This document shows, piece by piece, positions 27,854 to 38,900 of a DNA stretch of 64,000 bases (positions within the stretch are counted from its first letter, which is position 1; each line of letters begins with the position of its first letter). The stretch lies in contig NZ_AP023054.1 of assembly GCF_019703835.1 (NCBI RefSeq), positions 2,913,580 to 2,977,579 of the forward strand, written 5' to 3'. This stretch comes from Thaumasiovibrio subtropicus. Lineage in GTDB: Bacteria; Pseudomonadota; Gammaproteobacteria; Enterobacterales; Vibrionaceae. The notes beneath the pieces are model-generated. The model was not told the DNA's origin and searched no databases. It saw only the letters and a program-made list of their open reading frames with translations. Position numbers and translations under genes: made by a program.

Positions 27854-28087
27854 ATGGAAACCAGTTTTAAACTCGGACTTAATACACTGCTTGATCCTAA
27901 TGCTGTCGAGTATCAATGGATTCGCAGTTTAGCAAGCGAAGGGACAAGCCGTACACAAATAAACGCATCAATTCAACGCTGCTTGGGTGGAGATCAACGT
28001 ACTGCCAACTTGCTAAGACAAGTCGCCATCAAAGAAGTCTCTATTAACCAATTGTTGACTGAATTGCATCTGTTAGTCGCCGAATAA
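27854..28087 (+). CDS. Small conserved-looking protein, unknown
   Basis: A 77-residue soluble helical protein (METSFKLGLNTLLDPNAVEY at the N-terminus). The start at 27854 is chosen for the strong GGGAGG site six bases upstream; the open frame extends to 27770 but has no such signal. The gene is preceded by an AT-rich stretch (27660-27850) that could carry a promoter. I do not recognise the family. The strong ribosome site suggests real translation. Confidence 0.65.
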   Translation: METSFKLGLNTLLDPNAVEYQWIRSLASEGTSRTQINASIQRCLGGDQRTANLLRQVAIKEVSINQLLTELHLLVAE

Positions 28088-28108
28088 GCCTCTTTTCTAC
28101 GCCACACT

Positions 28109-28474
28109 TTACTTTCGGACAAAAACAGAGCGGTAATGAGCAGGCTTATCTCGGATGAGCTTTTGCGATGAATAGGTATAAAGGTACAACTGTTGGCCTA
28201 CATGGTAGGTCAAGGTCACACCATTAAAGTTATAGCGCGTGGTCACAATCGAGCCACCAACATAAATACCATCTTCGCGAATCTCAAAGGCATCAGCCAT
28301 ATAGCCCGGGACTTCCTGCTCTTCCCACACGCCATAGATATTGTCTATCGGTGGCGGCTCAAACAGGCCGCGCTTCACTGCTCCCATCGCTAACAAGCCC
28401 AATGCAAATAGACTCACTGCCAGAAATGTGAAGAGCAGGATAGTTTGAATTAGATGTCGTTTATTTGTTTTCAT
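28109..28474 (-). CDS. DUF2850-like membrane-anchored protein
   Basis: A 121-residue protein with one N-terminal membrane segment (about residues 8-31, IQTILLFTFLAVSLFALGLL) and a small beta-rich outer domain (IYGVWEEQEVPGYMADAFEI). It resembles the Vibrio-specific DUF2850 family. It is convergent with the small gene before it and divergent from argA. The function is unknown. Confidence 0.7.
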   Translation of the reverse strand: MKTNKRHLIQTILLFTFLAVSLFALGLLAMGAVKRGLFEPPPIDNIYGVWEEQEVPGYMADAFEIREDGIYVGGSIVTTRYNFNGVTLTYHVGQQLYLYTYSSQKLIRDKPAHYRSVFVRK

Positions 28475-28578
28475 TTCATGAAGATAGACAAATCAAGCTG
28501 TTACTATAGCAAACCTACCTCTGAAAGGGCGACGGCGTATTGTCGAGGATCACAACTTTCGCTTGCACTCGACGCGTT

Positions 28579-28596
28579 ATTGAGATTATATTCAGC
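28579..28596. promoter_or_regulatory. Candidate ARG box (ArgR operator) upstream of argA
   Basis: ATTGAGATTATATTCAGC matches 15 of 18 positions of the ArgR consensus WNTGAATWWWWATTCANW and lies 41 bases before the argA start. A second, weaker half-site (ATATTCACA) follows at 28601. Arginine repression of argA is known in relatives. Confidence 0.5.
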
Positions 28597-28637
28597 ATAG
28601 ATATTCACATTTAAAACATAATTACCAAGGAAGCTGA

Positions 28638-29963
28638 GTGAAATTCCGAAGTACTGCCCTTGTTAAAGGCTTCAGGCAATCCACCCCCTACGTCAATGCT
28701 CATCGTGGGAAAACCGTGGTGATCATGCTGGGTGGTGAGTCGATTGCTGACCAGAACTTTTCTAATATCCTCAATGATATTGCCCTCTTGAACAGTTTGG
28801 GGGTCAAGATTGTTGTGGTCTACGGCGCTCGCCCACAGATCAATCAGTTGTTGGAACTTCATCAGCTTGCCACGCCCTACCATAAAGGGATCCGCGTCAC
28901 GGATGAACGCAGCCTTGAGATAGTCAAACAAGCGGCAGGACAAGTGCAGCTTGATATCACGGCTCGCTTTTCCATGTGCTTGAACAACACGCCAATGGCG
29001 GGCTCTCAAATCAATGTTGTCAGTGGCAATTTTGTCATTGCGCAACCGCTCGGTGTCGACGATGGTATTGATTATAGCCACAGCGGGCGTATTCGACGCT
29101 TAAATGTTGACGCAATTCAGAGCCAGCTTGAAAACAACAGCATTGTATTACTTGGACCTATTGCCAGCAGCGTCACGGGCGAGTGTTTTAACCTCAGCTC
29201 TGAGGACGTGGCGACTCAAACCGCCATTGCGTTAAGAGCCGACAAATTGATTGGCTACTGCTCTCAACAAGGTATTCAGTTAGAGAGTGGTGAAGTCGTC
29301 TCTGAACTATTACCTAACGAAGCAGAACAGCACCTAAAGACTTTAAAAGATAAAGGCCAAGCGCACACGGGAACCGGACGTTTCTTACGCGGTGCGATTC
29401 GTGCATGCCGCGCCGGCGTCCCAAGAAGTCACTTAATCAGCTACCAACAAGATGGTTCATTGATTCAAGAGCTGTTCTCTATCGAAGGTATTGGTACGCA
29501 GGTGGTGATGGAAAGTGCTGAGCGTGTCCGGAGTGCTGACATCAACGATATTGGCGGGATATTAGATCTCATCCATCCATTGGAAAAAGATGGCATCTTA
29601 GTCCGTCGTTCCCGTGAACAGCTGGAACAGGAGATTGACCGTTTTACGGTCATCGAGCGTGACAATATGACCATTGGCTGCGCTGCCTTGTATCCTTTCC
29701 GAGAAGAGCTGACCGCCGAAATGGCCTGTGTCGCCGTTCACCCCGACTATCGTGATGGCGAGCGAGGCCTGACTTTGCTCAACAAGCTAAAACAACAAGC
29801 GAAAGCGATGGGACTCAAAAGTCTCTTCGTACTGACCACTCGCAGCATTCATTGGTTCAGAGAGCAAGGCTTTGTTGAATCGGATGTTGAAGAGCTCCCC
29901 ATCGCCAAGCAGGCGCTGTATAACTTCCAACGCCGCTCAAAAATTCTCACCTTAAAACTCTGA
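28638..29963 (+). CDS. argA: ArgA, N-acetylglutamate synthase
   Basis: The first enzyme of arginine synthesis, acetylating glutamate with acetyl-CoA; inhibited by arginine. The 441-residue protein has an amino-acid-kinase-like N-terminal domain ([26 protein letters not shown]) and a C-terminal GNAT domain (from about residue 290; [18 protein letters not shown] is the acetyl-CoA loop). The GTG start has AAGGAAG six bases upstream. A candidate ArgR site precedes it. argA converges on recD, as in E. coli. Confidence 0.96.
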   Translation: MKFRSTALVKGFRQSTPYVNAHRGKTVVIMLGGESIADQNFSNILNDIALLNSLGVKIVVVYGARPQINQLLELHQLATPYHKGIRVTDERSLEIVKQAAGQVQLDITARFSMCLNNTPMAGSQINVVSGNFVIAQPLGVDDGIDYSHSGRIRRLNVDAIQSQLENNSIVLLGPIASSVTGECFNLSSEDVATQTAIALRADKLIGYCSQQGIQLESGEVVSELLPNEAEQHLKTLKDKGQAHTGTGRFLRGAIRACRAGVPRSHLISYQQDGSLIQELFSIEGIGTQVVMESAERVRSADINDIGGILDLIHPLEKDGILVRRSREQLEQEIDRFTVIERDNMTIGCAALYPFREELTAEMACVAVHPDYRDGERGLTLLNKLKQQAKAMGLKSLFVLTTRSIHWFREQGFVESDVEELPIAKQALYNFQRRSKILTLKL

Positions 29964-29978
29964 TCGCGTGCGCTTGAA

Positions 29979-30004
29979 ACCTGCTTTATTGCAGTAAAGC
30001 AGGT
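29979..30004. terminator. Hairpin at the argA/recD junction
   Basis: The arms ACCTGCTTTA and TAAAGCAGGT form a 10-bp stem with loop TTGCAG. It overlaps the recD stop region and lacks a T-run, so a terminator role is only possible. Confidence 0.4.
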
Positions 30005-32004
30005 AGCCCACTCAAGCGTTCCGTTTGCTTGGTGATGCCTTGTTGTAACACGCTCATATCTGCATAAATACTCAGTTGCTGCTTGGCACGAGTAATCCCT
30101 GTATAGATAAGCTCTTTTGTGATCACCGGGTTCATTTTCGCGGGCAACAACATAAAAGTATGGGCAAACTCAGAACCTTGCGACTTATGGATCGTCATTG
30201 CATACGCCGTTTCATGGCCCGGTAAGCGGCTTGGCAACACACCTTTCAAATCACCGTCAGGCAGCTGAAAATAGACTCTCAAACGCTGTTGTTCCGCATC
30301 ATATAGCGTAATACCGATATCCCCGTTAGAGAGGCCTAAGGCATAATCATTTTGATTAATCATCACAGGACGGCCGACGTACCACACCTCATCGCGGTCT
30401 TGAATTAGCCCTTGCTGTCGCAAATGGCGCTCTATGCGCTGATTCATCCCGATGACCCCCGTATCCCCTTCGCGTATCGCGCAAAGCAGTCTCACATCGG
30501 CAAACAACGCCAACACGGTTTCTGGCGATTGCCCCTCTTTCGCGGCAAGAAAATAGGCTTTATACGCGTTGCTCAAACGGCGAATTAACGCCGCATAGTT
30601 TTCACCGCTTAGCGCATGGTGATCAATGTCGGCAAACCCTTGCTGCCATACCGCGTCAACCATAGCCGGATGACCACAATTCACCGCATAAGCCAGTTGC
30701 CCAATCCCCGATTGGGCATGAAAGCGATGGCTTTTCTGCAGCATACATAAACTGTCTGCCAGCGGTGTCGTAGGATTCCCGACCGGCACGTGATAGCCAG
30801 TGAGGTGCGACAAATGCGCTGCTTGATACTCACTGTAGCCTTGTGCCGCAAATTGGCATATGTCGCCAAGTACACTGCCGGCTTCTACGGACGCAAGTTG
30901 GTCTTTATCACCGAGCAGGACTAATCGCGCATGATCCGGCATGGCTTCCATTAATCTCGCCATCATGGTCAGATCAACCATCGATGCTTCATCAACAACC
31001 AGTACATCAAGGTGCAATCGATTTTGATGATGATGGCGAAACGCCACACGATCAGGCACCGCCCCGAGTAGACGGTGCAGTGTCGTCGCTTCGGTCGGAA
31101 TACCCACTTTCACTTCCGGAGCCACCGCTAGCTGTTGCAACGCGCCACCGATAGATTCCGTTAACCGCGCTGCCGCCTTGCCAGTGGGTGCCACCAATTT
31201 AATGACCAGTGGTACACCTTGTGCTTGTTCAACCCAAGCAGCCAGTAACCTCACCACCGTGGTCGTTTTTCCCGTGCCGGGGCCACCAGAAATCACACTA
31301 AAGCGACGTGATAAAGCAACGGCAGCAGCAACTTTCTGCCAATTCAAACACGCTGTTGCAGGGATATACTGAAGAATTTCAGCAAGCTCGCTGAGATTCG
31401 GTTGTTTGTCAACAAGTGTCATCACTGCCGCCCAATCTACCTGTTGCGGCGCAACGATATCTAAGCTGTCAATGACTGCTTGTTGCATGGCTTCAGGGGA
31501 CCCGCTGTGCCGTAGCTTTGTTTGCAGTGCCGGCAGGTAAGGCGTGAAAAGCGCGTCCAAGGTGTGTGGCAATGAAGCCAATACCTCCACCGCGGCAGAG
31601 TTAGAGCGCAAATAACGTGCGACGACTTGTTCATCAAACCAGTAGCGCGCAAGATAAAGGCGCGAGCCATTTAGAATCAGGGGTGCCGGCCGATCGCCAT
31701 CCCCTACACAATGCGCATTCGCTAGCGCGCTACTCGGATCGCGCCACGTAATCCCTTCCAATAGCCAGTTAATTTCTTGGGAATGCAGATCAAACCAACG
31801 TTGTCTTGCGCTGAGATCGACACAGACATGACCTTGCCCAGCGCGATAACTGACTTGCGCCGCCCAAAGTACCGCTGTTGCGCTCATTTCAGGCTGCATC
31901 GAGACATAGCGAGCAAACTGATAATCAATGGCACGTATCGCATTTCTATCCACTAACTCAGCGAATCGCGCAAGTACCAGAGAGATATTTTCCTGCTCGC
32001 TCAT
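29986..32004 (-). CDS. recD: RecD, exonuclease V alpha subunit
   Basis: The fast 5'-3' helicase subunit of RecBCD. The 672-residue protein (E. coli 608) has Walker A SGGPGTGKTTT at about 240-250, Walker B VVDEASMVD, the motif GDKDQLASVEAG, and the C-terminal AYAMTIHKSQGSEF helicase motif. Its ATG overlaps the recB stop by four bases, a coupling also seen in E. coli. It is transcribed after recB. Confidence 0.96.
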   Translation of the reverse strand: MSEQENISLVLARFAELVDRNAIRAIDYQFARYVSMQPEMSATAVLWAAQVSYRAGQGHVCVDLSARQRWFDLHSQEINWLLEGITWRDPSSALANAHCVGDGDRPAPLILNGSRLYLARYWFDEQVVARYLRSNSAAVEVLASLPHTLDALFTPYLPALQTKLRHSGSPEAMQQAVIDSLDIVAPQQVDWAAVMTLVDKQPNLSELAEILQYIPATACLNWQKVAAAVALSRRFSVISGGPGTGKTTTVVRLLAAWVEQAQGVPLVIKLVAPTGKAAARLTESIGGALQQLAVAPEVKVGIPTEATTLHRLLGAVPDRVAFRHHHQNRLHLDVLVVDEASMVDLTMMARLMEAMPDHARLVLLGDKDQLASVEAGSVLGDICQFAAQGYSEYQAAHLSHLTGYHVPVGNPTTPLADSLCMLQKSHRFHAQSGIGQLAYAVNCGHPAMVDAVWQQGFADIDHHALSGENYAALIRRLSNAYKAYFLAAKEGQSPETVLALFADVRLLCAIREGDTGVIGMNQRIERHLRQQGLIQDRDEVWYVGRPVMINQNDYALGLSNGDIGITLYDAEQQRLRVYFQLPDGDLKGVLPSRLPGHETAYAMTIHKSQGSEFAHTFMLLPAKMNPVITKELIYTGITRAKQQLSIYADMSVLQQGITKQTERLSGLPALLQ

Positions 32005-35000
32005 TCACTCTCTCCTTTCATCAATAAATCCAGCTCTGCAATGAGTGCCTGTGATGGCCTGTCATAAAAAATACCCTTGTCTCCTTGCGCAGTGACACCG
32101 CGAAGAAAGAGATAGTAGACGCCGCCAAAATGCGTTTCGTAGTCGTAATCAGCAATTCGAGTGGCGAGATAGCGGTGTAACGCTACGCAGTAAAGCAGGT
32201 ACTGCAAATCATAACGATGATCCATCATCGCTTGCTGCAGTGCAGGGAGACGATAATCAGTCGCTGTCTCCCCTAGCCAGTTCGATTTCCAATCTAAAAT
32301 GTAATACTTGCCTTGGTGCTCAAACACGAGATCGATAAAACCTTTGAGCATGCCGCTCACCGTCTCAAACCCAAACCCGTCAGCTTTTGCCGCAATGGGA
32401 TCATGGGTGGCCAAAAGCGTATTCACTGCGCTAGAAGAAAGCTGTTTAATGGGAAACATAAACTCCATTTCCACTAACTTTTGCGACGTGGATTTCGTGT
32501 TGAGTGTCAGCGCTTCACCATCAAGGCAAGCTGATAGCACATCACTGACCAACTGTTGCAGTACAGGTTGCCATTTCTCTTCATACCCCTCGCGCTGCAA
32601 TAACTGCTCGATAATCGTCATGGTGTCGGGATGATCGGCAGGCAGGGTAAAATCAATTAACTCAAACAACGTATGCAGGAAAGTCCCCGGCCCTGCACCT
32701 TTGGGAAAATCGGCAATCGACAACGTTTGTTGTTCAATAAACAAAGGCAGGCTCTCCGCTACATCCACCTCGCGATCAAACCCCGGCATCTCAAACGAGG
32801 CATCATAACTATGACCTTGTTTGACTAAGCCAGAATAGCTGGTTACCCACCAGTTTCGCGGCAACGTCCGCGCAACTTGCGCGGCTTGGCGATCATCATC
32901 AATAACGGCTTGCTCTTGATATGGGGCGACCTCTTCGGGAAGCGAACAAACCTTGGCACCACTGACCATGGCAAACTTCTCTACCGCCATTGACCACGCT
33001 TCACAACTATCGGGTTCCGCGCCTTGCCACAGCCACCCTATCGCGGTGCGATGGTTGCCCGTTGGCGCTTTACTGCTGCGCCCTAAGCGAATCGGTGCAA
33101 CCCCGAGGTAGCAGCCATAGACCGCCCGTGTAATGGCAACATACAGCAGACGAAGATCTTCTGCCAAGCGCTCCTTTTCGGCCTTATCAAGATTCTCTTG
33201 GCGTTGCTGCAGATCGAGAACCACTTGCGACTCACCAGAGGCTGCCGTTTGGTGAAAGATCGCCGTTTCCATCGCTCGGTAGTGGCTAATAAAAGGTAAA
33301 AACACCAGATCGTATTCCAACCCTTTCGATTTATGAATGGTGACGATTTGCACGAGGTTTCGCTCAGACTCTAAGCGCACTTGCTGATCATCAGTTTGCT
33401 GAGCAGGCGCGAGTATCTGTTGCTCAAACCAACGTACCAAGGCCTGATCACTGTCTAACTTCTGTCGCTCAGCTTGTAGCATCTCCCCCAAGTGCAGATA
33501 GTCCGTCAGGACCCGCTCGCCACCATCCTCTGCTAACAAGCGATCCGTTAACTCACGACGAAATAGCACTTGGCGCAACATAGGCATGACGCCGCGACGA
33601 CGCCACAATTGGCCGTAATCGCGAAACTCACTCACTGCAGTTTCCCACAGCAATTCACTGTGATTAAGTTCATCTAGCTCTTGCGCAGTCGCCGCTAACA
33701 GGGGTGTTGCGAGCGCGGCACGCAACACCAACTCATCTTCAGGCTCCATCGCCGCATGCAGAAGTCGCAATATCTCTATCGCAATCGGTTGGGCATAGAC
33801 ACTGTCGCGGTTAGAAAGGTACACACTATCAATGCCATAGCGCGACAAGGCTTGCTGCACCGTACGTGCTTCAAACCCAGTGCGCACCAAAACGGCAATG
33901 TCTCCCGCCTGAAGTGCATTGCCCGTCTCTTCTTTGCCGAGCGTGACCGCGCCTTGCTGTGAGCGCGTCAACAAACGGGCAATTTCTCGCGCCGATGCCA
34001 GAGCCATCTGTTGACGGTAATGGTCAGCGCTCACCGGAACAGACTCGTCACCTTTTTTGGTCGTTTTTACCTCTGCGGGGAGATCCCAAATCTGCATCGC
34101 GGGCATGCGTTCGCCTTCGACCCACCACCCTTTTTCCGCTGCCTTTGGACTTGGGTTAACCGGTAAGAAAGGAATGTCATCATCATAGATAAAAGGCCGC
34201 TGTGCATGGGCAAAGATAGCATTGGCTGCCTTGACCATATCAGCGGTCGAGCGCCAGTTAACGCCCAAGGTATAGCGAGCCTGCACCTGACGACGGGCTT
34301 GAATATAGGTAAAAATATCGGCACCACGGAAAGCATAAATGGCCTGCTTTGGGTCACCGATCATTAACAGCCCACTCGCCGTGTTCACGCGACTCTCTGA
34401 GGAGGGATTCGCTACCATTGCTTGTGGCGGCTCCGCAAAAAGATCGAGCTGCGGCGAGGCTGAAATCGTCGCTTCCACAGGCTGTTCGCTTAACGCCGGA
34501 AGATCACTCTGCGCATACACCGAGGCAAAGATATGGTATTGCAATGGATCGGTATCTTGAAATTCATCGATCATAGCGACGGGATACAAAGCGCGAATTC
34601 GCTCAGTCAGGATCTTTTCACTATCGTGGCGTAACGCATCACTCAATTGGGTCAGCAGATCATCGAAAGAGAGCCACGACTGTTGTGCTTTAAGATCTTG
34701 CAGCCCTTGTCGACAATGAGTGATGGCATCAGCCATCAATCTCGCTCGTAATGATGGCGGCTCCGCCAACAGTGCCTCTATCGCCTCAAACACGGCATGG
34801 AGTGGCGGTTCTCCGCTCGGTGTTTTCTCCACCAGCACTTGCTGGCTAAACTTCTCCAATGACTTAGGCAATTGGTAATCGAGTGTCGACTGTGCGGCCC
34901 AAGCCGTCACTTCCTGCAGCGCCTTTGGCAAACTCGTTTTGGTATAACTACGCTTGTTCACCCCGGACTCACTGATAAGGGCATGCAACTCACCTTCAAC

Positions 35001-35711
35001 GGCTCGCCACTGCGCTTTTACGCTATCAATGCGCTGTAAGTTCTCTTGATGTAGTGCTGCGATATCAAGTGTTTCCACCTCCGACATAAGTGCCACTTCA
35101 CTGCCACTGAGGTACTTATCGATTTGGGGATGGAGATCGTACGGGCTTTTCCATTCTTGACGCACGAGGTTAGCCAATGTCGCATCCAGTGGATAGAAGC
35201 GTCGCCGCCAATAGTCCGCCACCGCTTGAAAACGGATCCGACTTTCATCGGTAATGAACTCATGTTCAAACAAGGTACCCGATTCGAATGCATTTTGACT
35301 CAGCATACGCTGACAGAAACCGTGGATCGTATAGATGGCCGCTTCGTCCATCTGACGTTCCGCGGCTAACAATTGACGAGCCGCAAGAGCATGATCATCG
35401 GTGGCCGCCAAGAGTGCTTGGAGCAGATCATCATCACTTTGACCTAACGTAAAGGCGACACGGGCTTCATGGATCCGACGACGAATACGATCCCGAAGCT
35501 CAGCGGTTGCCGCTTCGGTAAAGGTAACCACTAAGATCTGATCGACACTGAGCGGCTGCGGGTAGGCATTGCGCCCTCCATGTCCTAACAACAGGCGTAA
35601 GTAAAGCCCCGTAATGGTATAGGTTTTCCCTGTACCCGCTGAGGCTTCAATCAATCGCATCCCCGCTAAGGGTAACGTCAATGGATCAAGTTGGATAGGT
35701 TTATCCGTCAT
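32001..35711 (-). CDS. recB: RecB, exonuclease V beta subunit
   Basis: 3'-5' helicase and nuclease subunit of RecBCD, which processes double-strand ends and recognises Chi. Walker A EASAGTGKTYT lies at about residues 20-30; UvrD-type motifs include MIDEFQDTDPLQ, GDPKQAIYAFRGAD and IHKSKGLEYDLVFLP. The C-terminal nuclease motif ILDWKSNWLG (near residue 1140) carries the catalytic Asp and Lys. The start at 35711 (MTDKP) is preferred over 35723. Length about 1236 residues. In E. coli ptrA lies between recC and recB; here there is only a 235-base gap. Confidence 0.96.
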   Translation of the reverse strand: MTDKPIQLDPLTLPLAGMRLIEASAGTGKTYTITGLYLRLLLGHGGRNAYPQPLSVDQILVVTFTEAATAELRDRIRRRIHEARVAFTLGQSDDDLLQALLAATDDHALAARQLLAAERQMDEAAIYTIHGFCQRMLSQNAFESGTLFEHEFITDESRIRFQAVADYWRRRFYPLDATLANLVRQEWKSPYDLHPQIDKYLSGSEVALMSEVETLDIAALHQENLQRIDSVKAQWRAVEGELHALISESGVNKRSYTKTSLPKALQEVTAWAAQSTLDYQLPKSLEKFSQQVLVEKTPSGEPPLHAVFEAIEALLAEPPSLRARLMADAITHCRQGLQDLKAQQSWLSFDDLLTQLSDALRHDSEKILTERIRALYPVAMIDEFQDTDPLQYHIFASVYAQSDLPALSEQPVEATISASPQLDLFAEPPQAMVANPSSESRVNTASGLLMIGDPKQAIYAFRGADIFTYIQARRQVQARYTLGVNWRSTADMVKAANAIFAHAQRPFIYDDDIPFLPVNPSPKAAEKGWWVEGERMPAMQIWDLPAEVKTTKKGDESVPVSADHYRQQMALASAREIARLLTRSQQGAVTLGKEETGNALQAGDIAVLVRTGFEARTVQQALSRYGIDSVYLSNRDSVYAQPIAIEILRLLHAAMEPEDELVLRAALATPLLAATAQELDELNHSELLWETAVSEFRDYGQLWRRRGVMPMLRQVLFRRELTDRLLAEDGGERVLTDYLHLGEMLQAERQKLDSDQALVRWFEQQILAPAQQTDDQQVRLESERNLVQIVTIHKSKGLEYDLVFLPFISHYRAMETAIFHQTAASGESQVVLDLQQRQENLDKAEKERLAEDLRLLYVAITRAVYGCYLGVAPIRLGRSSKAPTGNHRTAIGWLWQGAEPDSCEAWSMAVEKFAMVSGAKVCSLPEEVAPYQEQAVIDDDRQAAQVARTLPRNWWVTSYSGLVKQGHSYDASFEMPGFDREVDVAESLPLFIEQQTLSIADFPKGAGPGTFLHTLFELIDFTLPADHPDTMTIIEQLLQREGYEEKWQPVLQQLVSDVLSACLDGEALTLNTKSTSQKLVEMEFMFPIKQLSSSAVNTLLATHDPIAAKADGFGFETVSGMLKGFIDLVFEHQGKYYILDWKSNWLGETATDYRLPALQQAMMDHRYDLQYLLYCVALHRYLATRIADYDYETHFGGVYYLFLRGVTAQGDKGIFYDRPSQALIAELDLLMKGESE

Positions 35712-35946
35712 GGTATCTCTCATTCACCTGTGCGTCCCAGTCATGACAACATTCGATTATGTGACTGAGTCGATCATTCTGATTTTTAGGCGCTTTTTGT
35801 TATCAATGCATCTATCAAGATGCGATGTAATTCACGGTTTGTCTGCCACAGCTTAAGTAGAGTGAGTCCCCAGAAACAGGTCACCTCTGGCCGGTGGTCG
35901 TCAGGCAAAAACCCCTACACACAACAATATATTGTCGGCGACCACA

Positions 35947-38900
35947 CTACTCCCCTTTCTCTATTTTCACCTGCGCTAATGCTGGTGATAACCACTGCTC
36001 AGCCAAGGCTAACACGTCACTTTCCAGCGCTTCACCCCAACGAGACCATACCCGTTGAATGTAAGCATTCTCTCCTTCACCCGGCATAAAGCCTGACTCA
36101 AAAGCGGCTGCCATTTTTTGCGATGCTTTATCGGGATTTTCTAACCCAGCCAGTGCGGTGAGTGGGAAATAGGCGATCGGTTGATTCATGCCCTCTCGCA
36201 TCCCTTTCAGGTAAGCGTCAACGTGCGATTTGGCCTCATCCACCGATAACGCCTTAAAGACAAGTTCGGCGTCCAGCGCAATAAAGAAGGTAGGCTCAGC
36301 GTGGCCCATAGCATTCAAGCAACAGTGCTCTATCCATGTTGAAAGCAGATCTTGGCTGCGCCATTTACCGGGGCGATAACGAACCAACCCCACGGCATAG
36401 CGGTGACGAATCCATCCTTCAAGGCCCGGCAAACGGACTTCAACGTCCGGTTGAGGCCCTACCGCCATGGTTCGAATGCGCTGCCCTAACGGCAAAATGT
36501 CTTTCTCAATATCAGTCAGTGTCAAAGCACCAAACGCTGCGTGCGGTAACTTGCCAGCCGCCTTTTGATCGGCGCGAAAGGCCGTGAGTGCCGATTCGTC
36601 ATCCCCATGATGAATTACCCACTCCAACATGGCATGCCGCGTTTGGTAGCGTTCCAGTGGCTCAAACACAAAAGGCTCATCATCATTGACACTGGATGCG
36701 ATGTCACCGAACCAAACTTTAAGGCGTCGATTAAAGAAGTACTGCACAGGCAAGCGCCAAAAGCGAATAAGTTCGGGTAAAGTGATGTTCTCCTCTCCCC
36801 ACTCATGCGGTGATAATCCGTCGAGCGCAAATCCAGCGTTTTTCTCATGGTCTGGTGTCAGCGTTCGAGAATGAGGTAACCACTCTTTCGCATAGCTCGG
36901 TCTCTGCGAAGAAAAAGACGCGGCACTGTAGGGGGTCAATGTGTGCTGGCGCACCAAGGCATCACGCAAGGATGTTGCCGAATCCGCAGGCTCAAGCGCG
37001 TGATCAGTCGAGAGGCAATATCCCGCTTGGCAGTAATCAAGCAATTCACTCACTAAGATGGAAGGCGCTAGCTCGCTGTTGTCGCGAATAGAGCGACCAA
37101 CATAGCTGATATACAGTGTATCTTGCGCTGACAGCAACGCTTCCAAGAACAGATAGCGATCATCGTCACGACGTGAACGATCACCGCGCTTATTGTGCAG
37201 CGCCATCAAGTCAAAGCCTTCGCGATTCACTGAGCGAGGATAGCTACCATCGTTCATCCCCAGCAAACAAACCACACGGAAAGGTATTGAGCGCATTGGC
37301 ATCAAGGTGCAGAAGTTCAACTGCCCAGCGAGAAAACGTTGTGAGACTCGCTCATTGTTCAATGCATCACGAAAGTAACTAATGATAACGCCATGCCCTA
37401 GCGCCTCATCGAATGTCGCATCCTGAAGCTGGGTCACCAACTGCTCTACTTTATCGCGAACCAGTGTCACCACGCGCTCGTCGTCCGCTTCAAAGCAAAA
37501 TAACTTGTCCAAGATTTGATTAATTAACGCTTGCCACGCGATACCCGACTTAGGGCTCTGTAGCGCTTCTCTTAGCCAAATAACCTGCTCAATAAACAAG
37601 CCCAGTTTGCCTGCCAACTCTGCATTCAGCCCCTGCACTTCATCATAGGCTAGCTGTTCTTCGTAGATCCCCATCCCCGCAGGCATCGCATAGCCCAGCA
37701 ACATGCGTTGCAAGCCAAACAGCCAAGTGTTGACGTGTTGCGATGGCAAGTCGAACTGCGTCGCGGTCTGCGCATTTAATCCCCAACGCACCCCACACTC
37801 TTGCAGCCACTGCGTCAAGGTAGGCAACTGCTCTGACGCAATATCGAAACGGCGCATAATTGCCGGTACTTCAAGGAGCGATTGCAGTTCAGAGGCACTG
37901 CAGCGCTGCCTTGGTAACAGCAACAAATGATGGAATGCCAGTAAGATAGGGTTTTCGGTGTCCGCGGTACGGTCAGAGATCGAGAAAGGGATGTAACGAT
38001 CATTGGGCGCATTGCCAAACACCGCTTGAATCGCCGGGCTGTATTGGTTGATATCCGAGACCATCACAACAATGTCTCGCGCACTCAATGTAGGATCGCG
38101 ATCGAACATCGCGAGTAATTGGTCCTGCAAGACTTCGACTTCACGCATAGCGCTGTGACAGGCATGAATAGACAAGGAGTCATCGCCACAGGTTAAGCCG
38201 ATTTTGTGTTGGCTATCTAACGCCAAGGCATGATTATCTCTGTCTTCCAACTCAAGAATATCCGCTTGGATATGCTGTAATAGCCCGCGACGATCTATCT
38301 CAACGAACGCATCAATATCCAGCGGTTCTTTTTCAGCAAGTAAGCAAAGGTTATCACGCCCCAACTTCCCCATGGAGGCTAATAAGCTATTGCCGACTTG
38401 ATGCCCATGCACGTCATCAATATAGGCTTGTGGCTCACCTTTCAGTGTTGGACGCTCGCCAATCACTTCACTGTGATCATCGCGCCAAACGATCTGACGA
38501 TGCGTCCGCCGTGCCAATCTATCGATAAAGCGCTGATCACGAATATCTCCCCAGTAATGCTGACAGGGGTTCGTGAACATCAGGTGGACATCAATGTGGG
38601 CGCCCAACGCTTCTAACGCATCCAGATACCTTGGCGGTAGCGCGGATATGCCAAAAACGAACAGACGATCAGGCAAATTATCCGGCACCGTGCCGCGTGC
38701 CTGATGGGCCACCAGTGTTTCAATGAAGGTTTGATAGAGATTGCCACGATGATAATGCGACTGACCGAGGTCCGTTGTCATCTGGTAAATAGCTCGCCAC
38801 AGTATCGGCTGCCAAGGGTGCAGTTCTTCGTGCTCAGGCACCGTTTCACCCGCTTCCCACGCGGCCATCCATTCAGGGCGATACACCAAGTATTGGTCAA

